Assembly: GCA_041744575.1 (NCBI GenBank)
Contig: JBGTKP010000033.1
Span: 124,001-188,000, forward strand
Direction of reading: 5' to 3'
Source: JTS-RE37 sp041744575
GTDB taxonomy: Bacteria > Bacteroidota > Bacteroidia > Flavobacteriales > Flavobacteriaceae
DNA length: 64,000 nucleotides
Both the position numbers and the translations under genes were made by a program. Below the pieces are notes generated by a model. The model was not told where the DNA came from. It searched no databases and saw only the letters and a program-made list of their open reading frames with translations. This document shows, piece after piece, positions 8,496 through 18,333 of this stretch; position 1 is the stretch's first letter; every line of letters starts with the position of its first letter.

Positions 8496-9752
8496 CTATA
8501 AAAACCGGTAGCCCAGAATAAAAGAATAACTACCATCATATTTGGAGGTCCAGTTTTGATCCGAGGCTAGTAAATCCCTTCCAGTATTATATCTTCCTTC
8601 CAGGGATACTCGTTTATGAAACCTGTAACCTATACCAAGAGAGAAATAATCCTCAGTTCCTTCTATGGTGAGGTCATTAATTTCAAAAGGTGACTGGGTT
8701 TCAAAATTTATATTGGAATTTGAATTAAAGACGAGGGCAAATGAAATGTTCATAAAAAGTTGTGACGCTTCATTTAGAAAAAAATAATGACGAACGCCGA
8801 ACGGGACTTCGATAGTTTTGTAAGTAAGAGTCGATTGGGTTTCAATGTCATTCCCATTGAGCCTGCGCACAAACCTGGCATCCGACATGTATTGCTGGTA
8901 AGACGGATCAAGGAACACACTCCACTTATCGCCTCCAAAGGGCATTACCAATTCGATTTCCATTCCAAAGCGGGGATAATACTTACCTTCAAAATCAACA
9001 TCTACTTCCCGCGCCCCAGGGAAGGGTTCCGAAGGATCCTGGGCAATGGAGGCCATGGCATGACTCAACCCAACTCTGGCTGCTACGTGGATCCCACCTT
9101 TTTTCAAAGGATTTTCAAAAGTGATCTGATTGCCTTTAGCGCAACTGTTATAGCCAGAAAAGTATCGTATCAGCGGGTCGGGTTTATACTCCATCCTGGC
9201 TGTAGTACTAGCAGATAGTTTCTGGCATTTGAGGTCGTTGAGCAACTGTTGCCTGAATTGGTTATTGGCGCCAACGGAGGTATTCGATACTTTATAGCGT
9301 TTATATATCAAAGGCTTCACTTCCGGATCAGCATCCCCGACACGGTAATAAAAACGCCTTACATTCCCTGCCTCAAATTGATAGAGTGTGGCCGGCCCTT
9401 CCAGCAATACTTTCAGGAAAAGCCTTGCCTCTGTCAACTGTGGTACCCGTTCATGGGAAAGTTCCGAAAGACGGTCGCTGGACCAGTCTATCATGACGGT
9501 ATGCCGCTCAAATTTGACGGCGTCACCTATTCCGAACTCCTGGATCTTTTCTATGCCAATGGATTGGGTCTCTGCAACTTCTGACGTTTTTATCCGAATC
9601 TCCTTCGGATTATTTCTCCAGTCAGCATTCATGATAAGACACTCGGTTTTAAGTCCGGTATCCCCGATAAAATACCCTTTTTCGAAATTAATTTGTGCCG
9701 TAGCGGACCATGCCAATAATAGGGGTATTAACGTGAGTTGAAAGTGTTTCAA
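8496..9752 (-). CDS. Outer-membrane beta-barrel protein, hypothetical
   Basis: A 418-residue exported protein of unknown role. It starts with a clean Sec signal peptide (MKHFQLTLIPLLLAWSATAQ); the initiation codon is TTG, and no later ATG keeps the signal. Residues 20-170 form a soluble-looking N-terminal part. From about 215 onward the sequence alternates polar and hydrophobic residues with recurring aromatic girdles (HVAARVGLSHA, PRFGMEIELVMPF, FSLGIGYRFH) and ends in a terminal phenylalanine-leucine strand (YSFILGYRFL), as expected for a PorT/OMP_b-brl type barrel. No partner gene is adjacent. Confidence 0.7.
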   Translation of the reverse strand: MKHFQLTLIPLLLAWSATAQINFEKGYFIGDTGLKTECLIMNADWRNNPKEIRIKTSEVAETQSIGIEKIQEFGIGDAVKFERHTVMIDWSSDRLSELSHERVPQLTEARLFLKVLLEGPATLYQFEAGNVRRFYYRVGDADPEVKPLIYKRYKVSNTSVGANNQFRQQLLNDLKCQKLSASTTARMEYKPDPLIRYFSGYNSCAKGNQITFENPLKKGGIHVAARVGLSHAMASIAQDPSEPFPGAREVDVDFEGKYYPRFGMEIELVMPFGGDKWSVFLDPSYQQYMSDARFVRRLNGNDIETQSTLTYKTIEVPFGVRHYFFLNEASQLFMNISFALVFNSNSNINFETQSPFEINDLTIEGTEDYFSLGIGYRFHKRVSLEGRYNTGRDLLASDQNWTSKYDGSYSFILGYRFL

Positions 9753-10418
9753 TGTATCATTTTTTTAGATGAAGGACGGAAAGTACAATTCTCTGCCGCG
9801 TAAATAAAAAAAAGCCGGTGAATGTGGGCTTAATATGTTTAGAGGGATATCTGAAGGGTTAGATAATTTATAATCTTTGTGAAAATGTATATTGTGCAGT
9901 TCCGATGGTGTTGTGCGGTACCGGGTAGAAGGTATTCTTCCTTCCGTTGCTGCTGAGACGGCTGACTCCCGAAGAAAGCTGCCTCATCAAAATAGGTTAT
10001 AGTTTCCAATAACCCCTACAAATTCAGGCTTCTTTATACTTAAGATTCATTTACTAATACTAACCAACAAAATCAGCCCTATGAAAAAGGCACTTAATTA
10101 TAGGTAACGTGCGTGGATCCAAAATCCACCTCGTCCCAAAGTTGCCTGAGGTCAGGTCCGAAATTTATTTTTGTTCTTTAACACTCCCTATCAGGTAGGG
10201 CAGTTTTCTGAAACTACGTTAAAAAATTGGACGCCAGCTGTCAATATATTTAACAACTCCGCTGGAGGGATTGGGAGATCAATTTATGTAGTATCTTGCT
10301 AAACAATGGTTTGGCTTTTTGGCATAGATGTAGCTATCATCTGGTATGCCGCATCAATTAATTTCAAATATCATTTGTATACCTGCCGGACCACAGGCAG
10401 GCAACAGCACCAGACGTC
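9753..10418. other. 666-nt intergenic region with orphan promoter and remnant start
   Basis: No complete gene is seen. An ATG at 10081 opens a signal-peptide-like start that stops after eight codons (MKKALNYR), which may be the remnant of a lost gene. A consensus promoter lies at 10142-10173. Short hairpins occur at 10113-10129, around 10187-10201 (CCCTA...TAGGG) and at about 10382-10400 (CCTGCC...GGCAGG). The region separates the divergent barrel and permease genes. Confidence 0.5.
10142..10173 (+). promoter_or_regulatory. Consensus promoter 245 nt before the permease gene
   Basis: TTG at 10142-10144, a 21-nt spacer and TATTTTTG at 10166-10173 fit the Bacteroidota housekeeping promoter exactly. 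Transcription would start near 10179, giving either a 240-nt leader for the permease at 10419 or a separate small RNA. Confidence 0.45.
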
Positions 10419-12863
10419 ATGTTTAAGAGTATTTTTAAAATAGCGCTAAGAAACATCTGGAATAACAAGGTTTTTTCCTTGATAAATATAATAGGGCTGT
10501 CTATTGGTCTGAGCGCATCATTTGTCATCGGGATGATGATCTTCTACGATGTAACTTTTGACGATTTCCACCCGGATGGCGACAGGATTTATCGGGTAAC
10601 TAGCACTTTCGCCTCCAATGATGGTACTTTCGCATCAACGGGCACTGCCATTCCGCTCGGGTTAAAAATCCGGGAAGGCATGGCTGGTATCGAAAAGGCC
10701 ACCACTTTCTATTCCGCAAATTTCAGGAAAGTAACCCCGGCATCCGAAACGCCTTTATTTAAATATGTGAATGACGTCATCTATACCGACGCCTCCTATT
10801 TCGATCTTTTTAAATATAAATGGATGGCCGGCAATCCTGTCGGAATCCTTGAAAACCCAAATGAGGTGGTGCTGACCCGTTCCAGGGCAGTCAGATATTT
10901 CCCGGGGAAAACCCCATACCAGGCATTGGGAGAAATGCTGGTATACAATGATTCCGTTCAGGTGAAGGTAGTTGGGGTGGTTGACAATTTCGAGGGGCGG
11001 ACCGACTTCGATTTCCAGGAATTCCTTTCCTTCAAAACCACCAACAGCACAGGTTTAAATCGCCAGGTTCTGGAAGGCACCTGGAACAGTACCAACTCGG
11101 CCTCCCAGCTTTTTGTAATGCTTCACGACCATAGTGTCCTTCCCCGCATGAAGCAGGAACTGGATAAAATGGCAAAAGAGCATGCAGATCCGGAAATGGT
11201 GAGCAAGGGCTATCATCGGCACTTCAACATGCAGCCGCTGCACGACATCCATTTTAACCAGGACCTTGGGACCTTTAACCACATTAACAGGACTGCCAAT
11301 AGCAATGTCCTGACAGGCCTGGCCTGCGTCGCTCTTTTCCTTCTGTTGCTGGGCTGCTTCAATTTTATTAACCTAAATACCGCCCAGGCGACAAGACGGG
11401 CAAAAGAGATTGGCATCCGGAAAACTTTGGGGAGTTCCAAAAAGCAATTGATCTGCCAATTCGTTTTGGAAACGACCCTGTTAACGCTGGGGGCGGCCAT
11501 CCTCTCCCTGTTTCTGTGCCCGGCATTGTTGGGTGTCTTTTCCGGTTTCCTCCCGGAAGGCGTTACGATGGATCTGATGTTGAATGCCCCTGTTATTATA
11601 GCTACGTTGCTGCTATTGGTTGCAGTCTCCCTGATTTCCAGCGTGTATCCCGCATTTGTCCTGGCTGGTTTCAGGCCTATACAGGTGTTGCGGAACCAGA
11701 TTTTGCTTAGCGACAGTAAACCCGTGGTCCGGAAATACCTGACCGTATTCCAGTTCGCCATCGCGCAGGTCCTGATCATCGCAACGCTTCTGGTGGGAAA
11801 ACAACTGAATTATATGCAGGAAAAAGACATGGGGTTCCAAACTAATGCCATCGCCTATGTCCGTACATGGGATGACGAGGATTACCAGAAGCGATTGCAT
11901 TTTGTAAACCGTTTAAAAGCCATCCCGCAAATTTCGGGGATCAGCCTGGGTGGCGATCCCCCTGCTTCGGGTAATTCCAATTCGGACGTAGCTACTTTTT
12001 TTAAGGACGGAAGGGAAATCAATACGGAACTCCAGTTTCTCTTCGGCGATACCAATTACCGGAAATTATACGGGATTGATCTGCTGGCCGGGAGGGACCG
12101 GCTGAATGACAGCATTGAAGAATATATAGTCAATGAAACCTATGCGAAAATATTGGGTTTTACCAACCTGGACGAAGCCGTAGGCCAGATGATTAGGAGA
12201 GGCGACTCCCTGCGCCGGATCGTGGGGGTGATGCCTGATTTCCACCAGCGTGCACTGACCTCGGATATTACCCCCATGGCATTGACCGGGGACTTCAACC
12301 CGGGCTTTTACCGGCAGTTCAATACGGTACATTTTTTACTTGACAGCCGTACTTCATCCGACTGGCCAGCTGTTATGGATAAGGTAAAGGATGCCTACAT
12401 TAATGTGTATATCGATTCGGATTTTGAAGTAAGCTTCGTGGACGATACCATCGCGCATTTTTACGAGCAGGAGCGAAAAACCGCCATTCTCCTGAACTGG
12501 TCGGCCGGGCTCGCGATCCTCATCAGCTGCCTGGGTCTTTTAGGTTTGGTGATATATACCACCGAGAGGCGTGTCAAGGAAATTGGTATCCGCAAGGTTT
12601 TGGGCGCTTCCGTCCTACAGTTGAACGTACTGCTTTGCCGTGAATTCCTCGTCTTGGTTGGGATCGCCTTTATTCTCGCGGCCCCGGTAGCCTGGTGGGG
12701 CCTGCATCGCTGGCTGGAAGGCTATGCTTTCAGGACCGACCTGAGTTGGTGGGACTTCGTCATAGGCGCCATTATTATGCTGCTTACATCCCTGCTGATT
12801 ATGTGCGCCAGAACACTTCATGCGGCCAATGCCAACCCCGTAAATAGTTTGCGGGCAGAATAG
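10419..12863 (+). CDS. MacB/FtsX-type ABC transporter permease
   Basis: An 814-residue membrane protein with the double FtsX-MacB architecture. An N-terminal amphipathic opening (FKIALRNIWNNKVFSLINIIGLSIGLS) leads to the first membrane helix, then a large periplasmic MacB_PCD domain to about 280, three helices (about 285-435), a second periplasmic domain to about 680, and the last helices to the end. Each FtsX block carries the coupling-helix signature (ARRAKEIGIRKTLG, then ERRVKEIGIRKVLG). Such proteins export antimicrobial peptides or lipoproteins, or act in mechanotransmission. No ATPase gene is adjacent, as is common for this expanded group in Bacteroidota. The gene stands alone. Confidence 0.9.
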   Translation: MFKSIFKIALRNIWNNKVFSLINIIGLSIGLSASFVIGMMIFYDVTFDDFHPDGDRIYRVTSTFASNDGTFASTGTAIPLGLKIREGMAGIEKATTFYSANFRKVTPASETPLFKYVNDVIYTDASYFDLFKYKWMAGNPVGILENPNEVVLTRSRAVRYFPGKTPYQALGEMLVYNDSVQVKVVGVVDNFEGRTDFDFQEFLSFKTTNSTGLNRQVLEGTWNSTNSASQLFVMLHDHSVLPRMKQELDKMAKEHADPEMVSKGYHRHFNMQPLHDIHFNQDLGTFNHINRTANSNVLTGLACVALFLLLLGCFNFINLNTAQATRRAKEIGIRKTLGSSKKQLICQFVLETTLLTLGAAILSLFLCPALLGVFSGFLPEGVTMDLMLNAPVIIATLLLLVAVSLISSVYPAFVLAGFRPIQVLRNQILLSDSKPVVRKYLTVFQFAIAQVLIIATLLVGKQLNYMQEKDMGFQTNAIAYVRTWDDEDYQKRLHFVNRLKAIPQISGISLGGDPPASGNSNSDVATFFKDGREINTELQFLFGDTNYRKLYGIDLLAGRDRLNDSIEEYIVNETYAKILGFTNLDEAVGQMIRRGDSLRRIVGVMPDFHQRALTSDITPMALTGDFNPGFYRQFNTVHFLLDSRTSSDWPAVMDKVKDAYINVYIDSDFEVSFVDDTIAHFYEQERKTAILLNWSAGLAILISCLGLLGLVIYTTERRVKEIGIRKVLGASVLQLNVLLCREFLVLVGIAFILAAPVAWWGLHRWLEGYAFRTDLSWWDFVIGAIIMLLTSLLIMCARTLHAANANPVNSLRAE

Positions 12864-12935
12864 GCAGGGGAAGCACCAGTCAAACCTTCCAACAATTCAT
12901 TGAAATTTAGAAGCCGACAGGTTCTGCAATGGTGA

Positions 12936-13240
12936 TCACTTCTGCAGCCTCTTTTTTATGAGCGCTATCTGGCCCATATGATTCGACGGATGCTTTAAGT
13001 ATGCATCCATGCCCAATGGTTGTTCATTTGCTTATCAATGAGCTCTGCAAACCAAGCAGCATTCTTTGTTTTAAGATTGGCCAGTGTCTTTTCCCGAACC
13101 TGATCCCAGAGGTCCAGATAATAGGTTATAGGTTTTCCTTTGAACTTGATTGTTGATGCTTCTCCCAACCCGCCGGCAACTTCCATAAGCGCTATTTCTT
13201 CATCAGTCCAGTAGAAGGAAGATATTTGTAAAAAATAAGT
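12936..13240 (-). pseudogene. DinB-family protein remnant, 5'-truncated and frameshifted
   Basis: On the reverse strand, frame reading from 13240 gives FYWTDEEIALMEVAGG and continues through PITYYLDLWDQVREKTLANL to NNHWAWMH, then hits a stop. The missing ending, LKHPSNHMGQIALIKKRL, is in another frame immediately after and ends at 12936. Together they match the C-terminal two thirds of a DinB/YfiT-like four-helix protein, including the final histidine of the metal site (NHMGQI). The frame is also closed by a stop at 13241, so the N-terminal helices are absent. One frameshift could be a sequencing error, but the lost start favours a true pseudogene. Confidence 0.7.
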
Positions 13241-13399
13241 TCAACCAAAATTCCTTATGGAGCCACCCAAATCCTAAGCCCATCGGAAGCAAAAAAAAAG
13301 CAGGCATTTTACCATTCCAATCCAAAGTCTCTTCTTCCGCCAAAGCCGCGGGCAGGATTCCCGGGAGGATGGCCCGCTTCGCATTTAAATCCCAAAGTT

Positions 13400-13897
13400 T
13401 TATTTCGCGACGAATTCCAGGGCGGCCCCGTTGATGCAATGCCGTTTTCCGGTAGTGTCCGCCGGGCCGTCATCAAAGACGTGCCCCAGGTGTCCCCCAC
13501 AGGTAGCGCAGTGTTCCTCCGTCCGTGTATAGCCCACATTATTGTCTGTGTCATAGGCGACATTGCCCTTAATAGCCCTGTCAAAACTGGGCCAGCCGGT
13601 GCCGGAATCAAATTTATGCTCACTTTCAAACAGCGGGGTCTGGCAGGCGGCACATACATAAGTACCTTTTGCTTTATTGTCCAGTAATTCACTGGAACCC
13701 GGGTTTTCCGTTCCGGCCTTCCTGAGGATGTAAAATTGCATGTCCGTCAATTCCGATTTCCACTCCGCTTCTGTTTTACTCACTTTAAAGGAAGTCTCTT
13801 TTCCCGAAGCCTCATCAGCCATCATTTCCTTTTCCTGCGACACTCCCTTACAGCCCATGATCAGGAGAACGGATGCGCATACTATCTGCTTTATCAT
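13400..13897 (-). CDS. msrB: Peptide-methionine (R)-S-oxide reductase, lipoprotein form
   Basis: Reduces methionine-R-sulfoxide in oxidised proteins. The N-terminus is a lipoprotein signal with the lipobox LLIMGC (C16), so the enzyme acts in the periplasm or on a membrane surface. The zinc site is complete (C82/C85 in CAAC, C130/C133 in CATC), SGTGWPSF follows the fold signature, and the catalytic cysteine is C154 in RHCINGAALEF. At 165 residues it is one MsrB domain plus signal and linker, with no MsrA fusion. The gene appears monocistronic. Confidence 0.95.
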   Translation of the reverse strand: MIKQIVCASVLLIMGCKGVSQEKEMMADEASGKETSFKVSKTEAEWKSELTDMQFYILRKAGTENPGSSELLDNKAKGTYVCAACQTPLFESEHKFDSGTGWPSFDRAIKGNVAYDTDNNVGYTRTEEHCATCGGHLGHVFDDGPADTTGKRHCINGAALEFVAK

Positions 13898-14002
13898 ATT
13901 CTTAGTTTTTCTCTTAGACGTTGTCCGGCTTCCATCCTTTCAGAATTTGGTGAGAAACCCCGGGATTTAACCTGCATGCTGTCTCTATTATCATCTTTAA
14001 CG

Positions 14003-14560
14003 CTAATCCACGGACATGTGCTGTACCTCCTGCTCACTGATATTCAGCGAACCCATTACCTGTGAAAGGTTGGCGGTATCAATGTTGGCCGCATCGGCAA
14101 AATCCGCTGGCATCACCGCAATCCGGAACACCTGGTTCTCCGTGTCCCCGGGTTGTAAAGTGGCCAGATCAAAATCGGCTTCCAGAAAGATGTTCACATC
14201 CAGAAAGGTATGATCGTAGTTATATTGCAGTATGCCCTGATCGATCAACCTGGTTTGCGGCAGCAGTCTCCAGATATCCACAGGATCCCCGTTGCCATCC
14301 TCGGTCTGATCCCATAAAAGAAAGACCAGCACGACATCGGATTCAAAAACCTCGATGGTCTGGGGAAAGGTACTCAACAGTGAATAGTTGTTGGAGGAAT
14401 TAAAATCCCCCTCCACTTCGTAGACCTGTCCAAGGATGTTCAACCCGTCCAGGCCGTCAAGCCCGTCCCGGCCGTCAAGTCCCGGAGGGCCTGCCGGACC
14501 TTCACAGGAAAACAGGAGGGCCAACAGGAAAATGCCTGCAATTTGTACTGTACTTTTCAT
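14003..14560 (-). CDS. Lipoprotein with short collagen-like repeat
   Basis: The start at 14560 gives MKSTVQIAG, a hydrophobic run and the lipobox LLFSC; an upstream in-frame ATG at 14614 would add a charged stretch in front of the signal. Directly after the lipid cysteine comes a collagen-like segment of seven Gly-X-Y triplets (GPAGPPGLDGRDG and on), then an acidic domain of about 140 residues with no recognised fold. Similar collagen-stalk lipoproteins are common on flavobacterial surfaces; function is unknown. It is divergent from glgE, 189 nt away. Confidence 0.75.
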   Translation of the reverse strand: MKSTVQIAGIFLLALLFSCEGPAGPPGLDGRDGLDGLDGLNILGQVYEVEGDFNSSNNYSLLSTFPQTIEVFESDVVLVFLLWDQTEDGNGDPVDIWRLLPQTRLIDQGILQYNYDHTFLDVNIFLEADFDLATLQPGDTENQVFRIAVMPADFADAANIDTANLSQVMGSLNISEQEVQHMSVD

Positions 14561-14749
14561 ATTTTTTGATTTAGATGTTTCTCCCGGACGATCCAAATTG
14601 CCCGGCCATGACATCGGTATTTCAAAAAGCGTTCCAAAAATGCAACAGCAGGAACTAGTGCGGTTCCCAACTGCTAAAAAACGAAGGGATTCAATTCATG
14701 TTTTAAGAGAATTCCCTACTTTTAACAAATTCCAAGGGAAGCAACTTGA

Positions 14750-16684
14750 ATGAAACAGGAAAGGGTAATTATTGAAAACTTACAACCGCAATTACAATGC
14801 GGGACTTATTTTATAAAGAGGGTTATCGGCGAAAAGGTAGAAGTCAAAGCCGATGTGGTCCCCGATGGGCATGACGTTATTCAGGCGGAGGTCCTCTTTC
14901 GCCACGAAAAGGAAAAGAAATTCAGGACAACCCGGATGCAGCACCTGGGACAGGATGAGTTTTCGGCTGCCTTTAAGGTCGAAAAACAGGGCTTTTATTA
15001 TTATAAGGTAGAAGCCTGGGTGGACCAGGCCCTGAACTGGCAACACGGTATTTCCGCCAAATTAAAAGACAGTCAGCACGTCCGGAGCGAATTGCTTGAT
15101 GGGGTGCAGTATCTGAACTACATCGCCGGGTTTGTACCGCAAAAGGAAAGGGAAAACGTAGCCCAGTGGACCAAAGAGTTTGAGGATGAGGCGCATTATG
15201 ACGCGGCGGTTCTGGTGGCCACCTCCGAAAAACTACATCAATTTTTCACCGAATATCCCCAGCGACTCCTTCGCAATACAAGCCTGGAACTAAAAGTATA
15301 TGTAGACCGTAAGAAGGCCAATTTCAGCACCTGGTATGAATTTTTCCCACGGTCATCCTCTCCTCATCCCGGCAATCATGGCACTTTCGAGGATTGCATG
15401 CGCCTGCTTCCAAAAATCGCCCAAATGGGTTTTGATACCCTGTACTTTCCACCCATTCACCCAATAGGTCAGGTTTTCAGGAAGGGGAAGAACAATGCCA
15501 CCCATGCCGGCGAAGGTGATTTCGGGGTTCCCTGGGCCATTGGCTCCTCCTTCGGAGGCCATACGTCCATCCACCCGGAACTGGGATCGGAAGCATCTTT
15601 CTCGGCGCTGATAAAAATGGCGGGCAGCCTTGGCCTGGAGATTGCCATGGACCTGGCTTTTCAGGCTGCCCCGGATCATCCCTATGTTACCGACCATCCC
15701 GAGTGGTTCAGGAAACGACCGGACGGCACCATTCAATATGCCGAAAATCCCCCTAAGAAATATCAGGATATTGTCAATTTCAATTTTGAAACGAAAGCCT
15801 ATAAGTCCCTGTGGTCAGAATTGCTCGATGTCACCATGCATTGGGTAAAGATGGGGATCCGGATTTTCCGGGTGGATAATCCGCATACCAAACCCTATTA
15901 TTTCTGGAACTGGCTGATAGAGGAAGTAAAATCGAAATATCCGGATGTGCTCTTCCTCGCCGAAGCTTTCTCAAGGCCGAAAGTCATGCAACAACTGGCC
16001 AAACAAGGCTTTTCGCAATCCTATACCTATTTTACCTGGAGAGAACAGAAGCATGAATTTGAGGCGTATCTTACCGAGTTGACACAGGGAGAGATGAAGG
16101 AATACTTTCGTCCCAACTTCTGGCCCAATACCCCGGACATCAATCCCTACCACCTTCAGGGAGCGAATGAAGCGATGCATCTGATCAGGTATGCCCTGGC
16201 CGCCGGGCTTTGTGGAAATATCGGCATTTACGGACCCGTTTTTGAATATATGGTCTCCGATGCGATGCCCGGCAAGGAAGAATATCTCAATTGCGAAAAA
16301 TACGAGATCAGACACTGGGACTGGGCCCTGGAAAATAAGATCACCTATGTTATTACAAAAATAAATAAGATCCGGAGAGCCCATGAAGCACTTCAGCAAA
16401 CGAACAATCTCCGTTTTATTTTTATAGAGAACCCCAACATTGTTGCCTGTTACAAATGGAATGACGACAAGTCCGATGAAATACTGATTGTCATCAGCCT
16501 GGATCCGCATTATGCACAAAGGGGTTATCTCCAACTACCCCTGCAGGAACTGGGTATTTCCCATGGGCAGGCGCTTGGTATCCATGACCTGATTACCGAC
16601 AATGACTATTTCTGGAACACGGAGTGGAATTTTGTGGAACTTCATCCGGCCCTGCCTTTCCATTTTTTCCACATTAAAAAATAA
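14750..16684 (+). CDS. glgE: Alpha-1,4-glucan:maltose-1-phosphate maltosyltransferase
   Basis: Transfers maltosyl units from maltose-1-phosphate onto the end of an alpha-1,4-glucan. Domains are the N-terminal GlgE-specific beta-sandwich (about 1-190) and a GH13_3 barrel. The nucleophile is D376 in FRVDNPHTKP and the acid/base is E405 in FLAEAFSRP; the 29-residue spacing matches characterised GlgE. At 644 residues it is full length. It is the first gene of a tight operon with maltokinase (2 nt gap) and glgB (12 nt gap). The usual partner trehalose synthase is not in the window. Confidence 0.95.
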   Translation: MKQERVIIENLQPQLQCGTYFIKRVIGEKVEVKADVVPDGHDVIQAEVLFRHEKEKKFRTTRMQHLGQDEFSAAFKVEKQGFYYYKVEAWVDQALNWQHGISAKLKDSQHVRSELLDGVQYLNYIAGFVPQKERENVAQWTKEFEDEAHYDAAVLVATSEKLHQFFTEYPQRLLRNTSLELKVYVDRKKANFSTWYEFFPRSSSPHPGNHGTFEDCMRLLPKIAQMGFDTLYFPPIHPIGQVFRKGKNNATHAGEGDFGVPWAIGSSFGGHTSIHPELGSEASFSALIKMAGSLGLEIAMDLAFQAAPDHPYVTDHPEWFRKRPDGTIQYAENPPKKYQDIVNFNFETKAYKSLWSELLDVTMHWVKMGIRIFRVDNPHTKPYYFWNWLIEEVKSKYPDVLFLAEAFSRPKVMQQLAKQGFSQSYTYFTWREQKHEFEAYLTELTQGEMKEYFRPNFWPNTPDINPYHLQGANEAMHLIRYALAAGLCGNIGIYGPVFEYMVSDAMPGKEEYLNCEKYEIRHWDWALENKITYVITKINKIRRAHEALQQTNNLRFIFIENPNIVACYKWNDDKSDEILIVISLDPHYAQRGYLQLPLQELGISHGQALGIHDLITDNDYFWNTEWNFVELHPALPFHFFHIKK

Positions 16685-16686
16685 AC

Positions 16687-18321
16687 ATGGCAAAGAAACA
16701 GCAGCAGCCCATCTTACAGCCACCTTATGTCTTTGATATCCGTTGGGAAGAACTCCTTGAGGACAAAGAATTCGTGAAGGTTTTTCTTTCCGATGTCCTG
16801 CAGGAATATGTAATCCACCAACGCTGGTACGGGGGAAAATCCAGTAAACTGAAATATATTGAACTTCAGGAATATTTCAGGATACAGCAAAAGGAAGAGG
16901 TGTATTACGGGCTGCTGCTGGAAGTCAATTTTGAGGAAGCGTTTTATCAGCACTACTTTCTTCCGATTGCCTTTGTTTCCGATGAGTCCTTTGCGGAAAA
17001 AGACCGGATTCTGCCGGTGACCATTAAGGGTCAAAAGGGCTTTATCATAGACGCGCTGAACCTGGAGGCGTTCAGAAAGCTCGTTTTTGAAAGGATCCGC
17101 AGCGCAGAACCCAATGATACGACCAAGGTTCAATATCACAAAAGCACTAATTTTACTGACACGGAATATCAGTCTTCCAGACTCATGGGACTGGAACAAA
17201 GCAACACCTCCGTTGTCATAAACGATGCCTTTGTGATCAAGTTTTTCCGGCGGATCTTTGCAGATAAGAACCCGGATTATGAAATGAGCCGCTTCCTCTC
17301 CGAGCGAAAGGGATTTGCCAATACCCCTGCTTACCAGGGCAGCCTGAATATCATGGACGCGAACAATGTGAACATTACCATTGCGCTGATGCAGGAACTG
17401 GTGCCCAATCAGGGCGATGCCTGGGATTATTTGCTAAAGGAGGTTCATAAAATCTTTTGTAACCTGGAATACAAGCATATCGAGGTAGAAAAGCTTCCCC
17501 TGGTTCCTATGTTCGACCGCCTAAAGATCCAGGACGTTCCCCCGGAAATCATTGATTGGGCGGGCTTGAGTATTTTCCTAAGACTTCAGGTTCTGGCCAC
17601 CAGAACAGCGGAGATGCACATCGCGCTGGGTTCCGAATTCGAGGATACAGGATTTACACCTACCCATTTTAACGGAGATTATGAGGTATGGCTAAAAAAC
17701 AGGTTACTGTACCAGTTCCAGAACCGTCTCAATACAGTGGAAAATCAGTTGCACAGGTTAGAAGGTCGCGCCCTGGAACTCGCCCAGGAATTCCTAGAGC
17801 GGAAAAATGAGATCAGGAAGCGTTTCATGACCTTTGACTGGACCAAATTAAAGGGAGAAAGGATCCGGGTGCACGGCGACTATCATCTGGGACAGGTCCT
17901 TGTAAAGGACAACGACTTTTACCTCCTTGATTTTGAAGGGGAACCGGAAAGTACCATTCGTGACCGCAAGGTAAAACAACCCCCGCTCAAGGATATTGCC
18001 GGAATTTTCCGTTCCTTCCATTATGTCGTGTATGCCACAATTTTTAATAAGGGAGAGAAATACCCATACGAGCAGGATCAACTCTTTAAAGCCGGGGAAG
18101 TGCTCTACAGATATTTTATTGGGGTCTTCCTGGAGGTATACACCTCTCTGATCCAGAAGCACAATCTGAACATAGGATACAGCCAGGAACGCATCTTCAT
18201 ACTTAAATACTGCATGCTTGAGAAAGCGGTATATGAGTTGGGTTATGAAATGAACTCCAGGCCACGATGGGCCGTCATACCCCTGGAAGGTATTATGGGT
18301 ATAATTAATGACAAAAGCTAA
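16687..18321 (+). CDS. mak: Maltokinase (maltose-1-phosphate forming)
   Basis: Phosphorylates maltose at C1 with ATP, supplying the donor for GlgE. The N-terminal cap reads QRWYGGKSSKL, typical of Mak/Pep2, and the kinase-like C-terminal lobe has the catalytic RVHGDYHLGQVL loop and the metal-binding LLDFEGEP motif. Length is 544 residues. In many bacteria this domain is fused behind trehalose synthase; here it is a separate protein and its N-terminus shows no GH13 remnant. Its position 2 nt after glgE implies translational coupling. Confidence 0.92.
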   Translation: MAKKQQQPILQPPYVFDIRWEELLEDKEFVKVFLSDVLQEYVIHQRWYGGKSSKLKYIELQEYFRIQQKEEVYYGLLLEVNFEEAFYQHYFLPIAFVSDESFAEKDRILPVTIKGQKGFIIDALNLEAFRKLVFERIRSAEPNDTTKVQYHKSTNFTDTEYQSSRLMGLEQSNTSVVINDAFVIKFFRRIFADKNPDYEMSRFLSERKGFANTPAYQGSLNIMDANNVNITIALMQELVPNQGDAWDYLLKEVHKIFCNLEYKHIEVEKLPLVPMFDRLKIQDVPPEIIDWAGLSIFLRLQVLATRTAEMHIALGSEFEDTGFTPTHFNGDYEVWLKNRLLYQFQNRLNTVENQLHRLEGRALELAQEFLERKNEIRKRFMTFDWTKLKGERIRVHGDYHLGQVLVKDNDFYLLDFEGEPESTIRDRKVKQPPLKDIAGIFRSFHYVVYATIFNKGEKYPYEQDQLFKAGEVLYRYFIGVFLEVYTSLIQKHNLNIGYSQERIFILKYCMLEKAVYELGYEMNSRPRWAVIPLEGIMGIINDKS

Positions 18322-18333
18322 AAATCACCCTTT

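Noticed and set aside
13203..13439. Reverse frame of 78 codons
   Set aside because: It overlaps the end of msrB and the DinB remnant and has no family pattern of its own.
14436..14515. Short GC-rich tandem repeat
   Set aside because: It is the collagen-like Gly-X-Y segment of the lipoprotein gene on the reverse strand.
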